Below, piece by piece: positions 5,594 through 9,781 of a stretch of DNA of 9,781 nucleotides. A model generated the notes under the pieces. The model saw only the letters and a list, made by a program, of their open reading frames with translations, did not search any database and was not told where the DNA came from. Position 1 is the first letter of the stretch. Each line of letters opens with the position of its first letter. The stretch comes from Candidatus Spyradenecus faecavium (GTDB taxonomy: Bacteria > Verrucomicrobiota > Kiritimatiellia > RFP12 > DVOR01). The translations under genes and the position numbers were made by a program. Location: assembly GCA_018713405.1 (NCBI GenBank), contig DVOR01000251.1, positions 1-9,781 on the forward strand. The letters run 5' to 3'.

Positions 5594-6256
5594 ATGGCCG
5601 ATCAAGAGCAAGACCCCGGGTCTGGGAACCCGCAAGACGAGAATGCTTGTCTTCGTTTTATCAAGTGGCTTACCTCCAAGGGTATAGACGGGATGCCGGG
5701 CGTGACGTCCGCGCACGAGTTGGCGCAAGAGTATTTGAAGGACGCCGCTTATCCGACCGTCGAGAAGAAAATCGACGCCCTGATTCGCTGGGAGGTCGCC
5801 AAGTGTGCCTCGTCGGGCTTCATAACGGGCCTTGGCGGGTTTCTCACGTTGCCGGTCACGGTGCCGGCGGGGCTTGCCGCCGCTTGGATTGTGGAGGCGC
5901 AGATGGTCGCGGCCATGGCGGAAATCGCCGGTGCGCCTTTCACGAGAGAGCAATTGGTGACCGTGGTGCTCCTTTGCATCTGCGGGGAAGGCATCAACCA
6001 AGCGATGAAACAGATTGGTGTCCAGATTTCAACGAAGACCCTCAAGGCGCTGATTCAGAAAATCCCAGGGAAGGTCCTCATCGAAATCAACAAGAAAGTC
6101 GGGTTCCGTCTTTTGACCAAGGCCGGGGAAAAAGGGATTATCAACCTGATGAAGGCTGTTCCTGTCTTCGGAGGCGTCGTTGGCGCTGCTTGGGATGGCA
6201 TGTCCTGTAGTTCGGTTGGGAAGTTCGCGAAAAAGGCGTTTTTGACCCAGTCGTAA
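5594..6256 (+). CDS. EcsC-family membrane-associated protein
   Basis: This 220-residue protein fits the EcsC family (PF12787), named after the third gene of the Bacillus ecsABC operon, whose biochemical role is unknown. Family hallmarks are IRWEVAKCASSGFITGLGG (63-82), TLPVTVPAGLAAAW (85-98), the LLCICGEG segment (126-133), IPGKVLIEINKKVGFRLLTK (157-176) and VPVFGGVVGAAWD (189-201). There is no signal peptide. Hydrophobic stretches at about 74-112, 120-133 and 187-200 suggest membrane insertion or association. The ATG at 5594 has AAAGG 7 nt upstream; longer in-frame readings reach back to 5207 but lack coding character. No EcsA or EcsB transporter gene is next to it. Base composition is visibly less GC-rich than neighbouring genes, with many A/T-ending codons, suggesting recent transfer. 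It is divergent from the invertase and enclosed by inverted composite repeats. Family call good; function unknown. Confidence 0.85.
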   Translation: MADQEQDPGSGNPQDENACLRFIKWLTSKGIDGMPGVTSAHELAQEYLKDAAYPTVEKKIDALIRWEVAKCASSGFITGLGGFLTLPVTVPAGLAAAWIVEAQMVAAMAEIAGAPFTREQLVTVVLLCICGEGINQAMKQIGVQISTKTLKALIQKIPGKVLIEINKKVGFRLLTKAGEKGIINLMKAVPVFGGVVGAAWDGMSCSSVGKFAKKAFLTQS

Positions 6257-6463
6257 GGTGTGGGGCGTTGCCCCATGGCCCTGGCAGGGCGAAGTTCGCC
6301 CTGCCCTCCCCTTGGCACGCCCTGCGGACGTGCCAAGGGGAGGGCAGGCGGTGCTCAGGAGGTACAGGAGATTCAAGAGGTGCAGGAACGCCCGCACGCG
6401 GGCGACGGACGAAGCCGCCAACCAAACTTCCAAGCCTCCAAACTTCCAAGCCTCCCCTGTGCA
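6257..6463 (-). repeat. Composite intergenic repeat, copy B (inverted relative to copy A)
   Basis: The copy begins one base after the EcsC stop codon. Palindromes come first: TGGGGC-GTT-GCCCCA (6261-6275), 11-bp arms around one base (6283-6305), and a perfect 20-bp stem with a 9-nt loop (6300-6348), which overlaps the previous arm. Then come three or four 9-bp units (about 6352-6387), each the reverse complement of the copy A type, and the two 14-mers (6422-6435, 6438-6451). The last 30 bp are the exact reverse complement of 4273-4302. Both copies continue outward into a CCCCT...GCAC sequence. The first hairpins could terminate the EcsC transcript. From here to 6531 there is no gene, only a weak upstream region for the next one. 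Confidence 0.75.
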
Positions 6464-6531
6464 CCCTTGCCTGCCGGGCCTTTTGCGGTGGGGGGCTTTC
6501 CTTTTGGGGCGGGATTTGGTAAGGTAGGGCC

Positions 6532-8364
6532 ATGAGAAAGTGGCTTGTGATGGCAGTGGCTTGCGTGGCGGCGGTGGTCGGCCTGGCGCAGGGGGTGGAC
6601 GTGGACGCCGCGAAGCAGGCGGTGGACAAGGCGTTGCGCGCGGGCGACGGGGCGTACACGCCCGCGTTGCGCCAGGCGTACGTGAATTACGTGGAGGCGG
6701 TGACGCGGGCGAAGTATGGCCCGAACAAGATCAACGCCCGCACGTGGAAGTGGCTGCGTCAGCACCCGGAGGTGATGACGGCGGCGGCCGCGGCGGAGTG
6801 GCCGGCGAACCCGAACGTGCTGCTGAACTTCCAGCGCATCGCCCTGGCGCTGGGGCCGCAGCAGGCGGACAAGTGGAGCCAGCTGGCCCTGGCCTATGCC
6901 ATCCGGTACCGTCAGGAGCCGATCCCCATCGACCGCGCGAAGGAGGAGTGGAACCCCGCGCGCCTGGAACGGTTGGTCTCGAGCAACGAGAAGGGCAAGG
7001 GCGGGGATTTCGGGCTGCTGGACGAGGACGCGTTCCCAGAGGTGTCGGCGGAGGAGAAGCGGCTGGGCGAGTGGCTCGCGGGGCCGCAGTCGCTGATCTC
7101 CACGCGGCCGCCGCTGACGATCCCGGACCTGATGGAGATGCCGCTGCATGAAATCAACATGATGACGCGGCGGACGCCGGACGACCCGCCCATGCTGACG
7201 AAGTTCCCCAACTGGGAGAACGTGGCGATGGGGGGGCGGATCTACCCGCCGTACGTGGATTGCACGCCGACGCCGCAGCGGGCCTGCCTGCTGAAGATCT
7301 GGCGGAATGGGCGCATCCCGCGCAAGACCGAGCGGCGGCCGGACTTTGACATGGCGGCGTCGGAGTGGCCGATTCTGCTCTATGTGGCGGACTTGGCGCA
7401 GATCGACGAGACGAGCTTCTTCTTCTATCAGGTGGTGAAGAACAAGGCCATCCCCCCGCCCGGCGGCGGGCAGTCGGCGGTCATCGGCGACGGGGCGAAC
7501 GTGAACACGCGCTCGCCGGCCTTCCGCTTCCTGCGCAGCAACTGGCACCCGGACAAGTTCATCCGCATCTACAACGGCTCGGCCAAGGACCAGGGCGGGC
7601 GCTCGTGGGCGTGGGCGCTCAACGCGGTGAACGTCGCGGCCACGCCGGTCTCGGCCCCGCCGGACGGGAAGTTCTGGTTCACCGGCGAACGGGGGAACTA
7701 CCACTACTTCATGCAGTGCGCCGACAACGCGCACACCGGCACGGGCAGCAAGGCGCCGTGGTTCCTGGACCGCCCGCTCTGCGCCACGGGGCCGGTGGAG
7801 GCGGGGCAGGTGCAGCATCGGTGGTTCATGGGGCTGGCGGCCTCGCTGAACCAAGGCCTGCAGGCGTATGAGGACGCGCGCATCGCGCGGGCGGTGATCG
7901 ACCTGCTGCGCCTCTCCCAGCCGCGCCGCGTCGCGCTCCTGGAGAGCGTCTTCCTGATGAACCCGCTGGACGGGGACGTCTTCAACGCGCTCGCCGCAGA
8001 GTACCGCCAGATGAAGGACGCCGACGGGATGCTGCGGATGCTCACCGCCGCGCGGGCCTACGCCGAGCACGGGCTGAAACGCCCCGTCAAGAGCTCCGAC
8101 GTCCGCAACGGCCGCTCCGCCGCCGCCCGCGCCTGGAAGGCCGAGACGCCGTCCTACCAGGGCATCCCCGACATCCCCGAGGGGCGCAGCCCGTGGTTCT
8201 TCCTGCTCTGCTCCGACGCTGCCACCCAGTTCCTCCGCGACACCAACGGGAAGGACAAGGCGCGCTTCCGCGACGAGCTGGCCTACGAGCAGCGCGTGGC
8301 CCAGGGCGTCGGCGACAAGCCCATCGTCCGCGCCATCGACACCCTCCGCCAGCTGGTGAACTGA
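6532..8364 (+). CDS. Secreted protein of unknown function (610 aa)
   Basis: I do not recognise a family. The N-terminus MRK followed by a hydrophobic stretch (4-18) and AQG at 19-21 is a standard Sec signal peptide with probable cleavage after Gly21, so the product should be exported. No later membrane segment is evident, and Cys11 is not in a good lipobox. The mature part has five cysteines (244, 252, 396, 417, 560), and many Trp/Tyr/Pro-rich segments in the middle, for example NWHPDKFIRIYNG and GERGNYHYFMQC. A helical, repeat-like C-terminal third (about 435-610) contains FNALAAEYRQMKDADGMLRMLTAARAYAEHG, which resembles a TPR-type hairpin. Coding character is strong, with GC-rich third positions. 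The ATG at 6532 has AAGGT 6 nt upstream. comM/yifB follows on the same strand 59 bp later. A carbohydrate- or surface-related role is possible, but nothing shows it. Confidence 0.85.
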   Translation: MRKWLVMAVACVAAVVGLAQGVDVDAAKQAVDKALRAGDGAYTPALRQAYVNYVEAVTRAKYGPNKINARTWKWLRQHPEVMTAAAAAEWPANPNVLLNFQRIALALGPQQADKWSQLALAYAIRYRQEPIPIDRAKEEWNPARLERLVSSNEKGKGGDFGLLDEDAFPEVSAEEKRLGEWLAGPQSLISTRPPLTIPDLMEMPLHEINMMTRRTPDDPPMLTKFPNWENVAMGGRIYPPYVDCTPTPQRACLLKIWRNGRIPRKTERRPDFDMAASEWPILLYVADLAQIDETSFFFYQVVKNKAIPPPGGGQSAVIGDGANVNTRSPAFRFLRSNWHPDKFIRIYNGSAKDQGGRSWAWALNAVNVAATPVSAPPDGKFWFTGERGNYHYFMQCADNAHTGTGSKAPWFLDRPLCATGPVEAGQVQHRWFMGLAASLNQGLQAYEDARIARAVIDLLRLSQPRRVALLESVFLMNPLDGDVFNALAAEYRQMKDADGMLRMLTAARAYAEHGLKRPVKSSDVRNGRSAAARAWKAETPSYQGIPDIPEGRSPWFFLLCSDAATQFLRDTNGKDKARFRDELAYEQRVAQGVGDKPIVRAIDTLRQLVN

Positions 8365-8370
8365 TTTCCC

Positions 8371-8385
8371 GGCGCGCGGCGCGCC
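8371..8385 (+). other. GC-rich palindrome between the secreted-protein gene and the yifB/comM gene
   Basis: GGCGCGCGGCGCGCC is a perfect 15-nt palindrome beginning 6 nt after the stop codon of the preceding gene. It could fold into a short hairpin, but a C-run follows rather than a T-run, so an intrinsic terminator is not well supported and the two genes may be co-transcribed. Confidence 0.35.
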
Positions 8386-8423
8386 CCCCGCACCCTCCCA
8401 CACCTCATGAAGGCCCATCCACT

Positions 8424-9781
8424 ATGCTGACCAAAGCGTATGCGGCGGCGGTGCACGGCATCGGCGCCGAGCCCGTCGAGATCGAAGTCCACGCCCTCGC
8501 CTCCGAGGAGCCGCGCACGCGCGTCGTCGGCCTGCCGGACACGGCGGTGAAGGAGAGCATCGACCGCGTGCACGCGGCCCTGCGCAACGCCTGCTTCCGC
8601 CTGAAGCCGGCCTCGGTGACCGTCAACCTCGCCCCCGCCGACCTCCGCAAGGAGGGCCCCGTCTACGACCTGCCCATCGCCCTGGCCCTGCTCGCCACCG
8701 ACGGCGCCCACAAACTGCCGCTCCTGGAATCCGTGCCCGTGATGGGCGAGCTGGCGCTCAGCGGCGAGGTGCGGCGCATCCGCGGCGTCCTGCCCATCGT
8801 GCTGGCCCTGCGCGACCGCGGCTTCCGCGCCGTCGTCGTCCCCGCCCCCAACGCCGACGAGGCCGCCCTCGTCGAGGGCATCGACATCTGGCCCGCCAAG
8901 ACCCTCCGCGAGGCCTTCGACCTGCTCTCCGGGCAGACGCCGCCCACCCCCCACCGCGTCGACCGCGACGCCCTCTTCACGCAGGGCGCCGCCGGCGGCG
9001 AGGACTTCGCCGACGTCAAGGGCCAAGCCCTCGCCCGCCGCGCCGTGGAGGTCGCCGTCGCCGGCGGCCACAACATCCTCCTCATCGGCTCGCCCGGCAG
9101 CGGCAAGACCATGATCGCCCGGCGCATCCCCTCCATCCTCCCGCCCCTCACCCCCGAGGAGGCCCTCGAGGTCACGGCCATCCACTCCGTCGCCGGGGCC
9201 CTGCGCGGCGGCCTCATCGCCAAGCGCCCCTTCCGCGCCCCCCACCACACCGTCTCCGACGCCGGGCTCATCGGCGGCGGCACCCATCCCACCCCCGGTG
9301 AGGTCTCCCTCGCCCACCGCGGCGTCCTCTTCCTCGACGAGCTGCCCGAGTTCCACCGCCACGTGCTCGAGGTGCTCCGCCAGCCGCTCGAGGACGGCGC
9401 CGTCACCATCGCCCGCACCGCCGGCACCCTCACCTTCCCCGCCGACTTCATGCTCGTGGCGGCCATGAACCCCTGCCCCTGCGGCTTCGCCGGCGACCCC
9501 AAGCGCGCCTGCCGCTGCTCCGAGCCCCAGATCCACCGCTACCGCTCCCGCGTCTCCGGCCCGCTCCTCGACCGCATCGACCTCCATGTCGAGGTCCCCG
9601 CCGTCCCCTTCGAGGAGCTCTCCAAGCAAGCCCCCGGCGAAAGCTCCGCCGACATCCGCGCCCGCGTCCTCGCCTGCCGCGCCCTCCAGGCCCGGCGTTA
9701 CGCCGCGTTCCCCCGCATCCGCAGCAACGCCGACCTCCCCGCCGGCCAGCTCCAACGCTTCTGCCCCCTCGAACCCGCCGC
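8424..9781 (+). CDS. comM: YifB/ComM-family Mg-chelatase-like AAA+ ATPase (3'-truncated by window edge)
   Basis: This family, called YifB in E. coli and ComM in Haemophilus and Vibrio, comprises hexameric AAA+ helicases. In naturally competent bacteria ComM promotes branch migration during transformation; its role in other species is less clear. The visible 452 residues include an N-terminal ChlI-like domain (about 20-140, with VVGLPDTAVKES and KEGPVYDLPIALALL). They also include the AAA+ core with Walker A GSPGSGKT (222-229), FRAPHHTVSDAGLIGGG, Walker B VLFLDE (301-306) and the four-cysteine NPCPCG...CRC cluster (Cys351, 353, 363, 365). RYRSRVSGPLLDRIDLHVEVP begins the region after it. All ATPase motifs are intact. 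About 50-60 C-terminal residues lie beyond the window. The ATG at 8424 has GAAGG about 10 nt upstream, and MLTKAYAAAVHGI matches the usual family start. It lies 59 bp after the secreted-protein gene. Confidence 0.95.
   Translation, partial: MLTKAYAAAVHGIGAEPVEIEVHALASEEPRTRVVGLPDTAVKESIDRVHAALRNACFRLKPASVTVNLAPADLRKEGPVYDLPIALALLATDGAHKLPLLESVPVMGELALSGEVRRIRGVLPIVLALRDRGFRAVVVPAPNADEAALVEGIDIWPAKTLREAFDLLSGQTPPTPHRVDRDALFTQGAAGGEDFADVKGQALARRAVEVAVAGGHNILLIGSPGSGKTMIARRIPSILPPLTPEEALEVTAIHSVAGALRGGLIAKRPFRAPHHTVSDAGLIGGGTHPTPGEVSLAHRGVLFLDELPEFHRHVLEVLRQPLEDGAVTIARTAGTLTFPADFMLVAAMNPCPCGFAGDPKRACRCSEPQIHRYRSRVSGPLLDRIDLHVEVPAVPFEELSKQAPGESSADIRARVLACRALQARRYAAFPRIRSNADLPAGQLQRFCPLEPA

Noticed and set aside
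6373..8418. A 681-codon minus-strand frame opposite the secreted-protein gene
   Set aside because: It is an Arg/Pro/His-rich antisense artefact running into the repeat region, with no recognisable domain, whereas the plus-strand frame has a signal peptide and ribosome binding site.
8407..8430. Seven-codon open frame overlapping the start of the yifB/comM gene
   Set aside because: It has no ribosome binding site of its own, and its GAAGG stretch serves better as the site for the ATG at 8424.
8283..9755. A 490-codon open frame on the minus strand
   Set aside because: It is antisense to the YifB/ComM gene, which has all family motifs. The frame has a low-complexity composition.

Overview
This is a chromosomal window from a high-GC bacterium whose core genes use C/G-ending codons throughout. 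Several features point to a gut-type PVC bacterium (Kiritimatiellota, Lentisphaerota or Verrucomicrobiota), although Bacteroidota-like gene content cannot be excluded. These are a DUF3127 OB-fold protein, an Mpi-type serine invertase of the kind known from Bacteroides, an E. coli-type PurB, and intergenic spacers full of palindromes and short tandem repeats. The taxonomic placement is inference only.

Left part (1-4240, minus strand): a compact housekeeping operon. Read 5' to 3' on the minus strand it is: extended -10 promoter, tRNA-Leu(UAA), grpE, dnaJ, purB, a DUF3127 SSB-like gene, and prmC, which runs off the window. Protein-gene gaps are 1-10 nt or small overlaps, and the tRNA 3' end lies only 16 nt before grpE. 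No CIRCE element was seen upstream. The operon therefore joins chaperone co-factors, purine synthesis, a probable nucleic-acid-binding protein, release-factor methylation and a tRNA.

Middle part (about 4240-6530): an accessory-looking island. A minus-strand serine recombinase close to Bacteroides Mpi invertases lies head to head with a plus-strand EcsC-family gene of visibly lower GC. The 386-bp spacer between them holds divergent promoter candidates and three T-rich repeats. The pair is bracketed by two copies, in inverted orientation, of a composite intergenic repeat. Each copy has the same module order: a 16-bp-period tandem repeat, a 9-bp-period tandem repeat, then three strong palindromes. 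A separate array of four 22-bp palindromic repeats overlaps the 3' end of the recombinase gene and supplies its last codons.

Right part (6532-9781, plus strand): a 610-aa secreted protein of unknown function, followed after 59 bp by a YifB/ComM-family AAA+ ATPase gene truncated by the window end.

The most interesting element is the invertase-EcsC pair with its flanking inverted composite repeats and its two local repeat arrays. It could be a small mobile or phase-variable unit. That is a hypothesis; the sequence shows the parts but not their activity.
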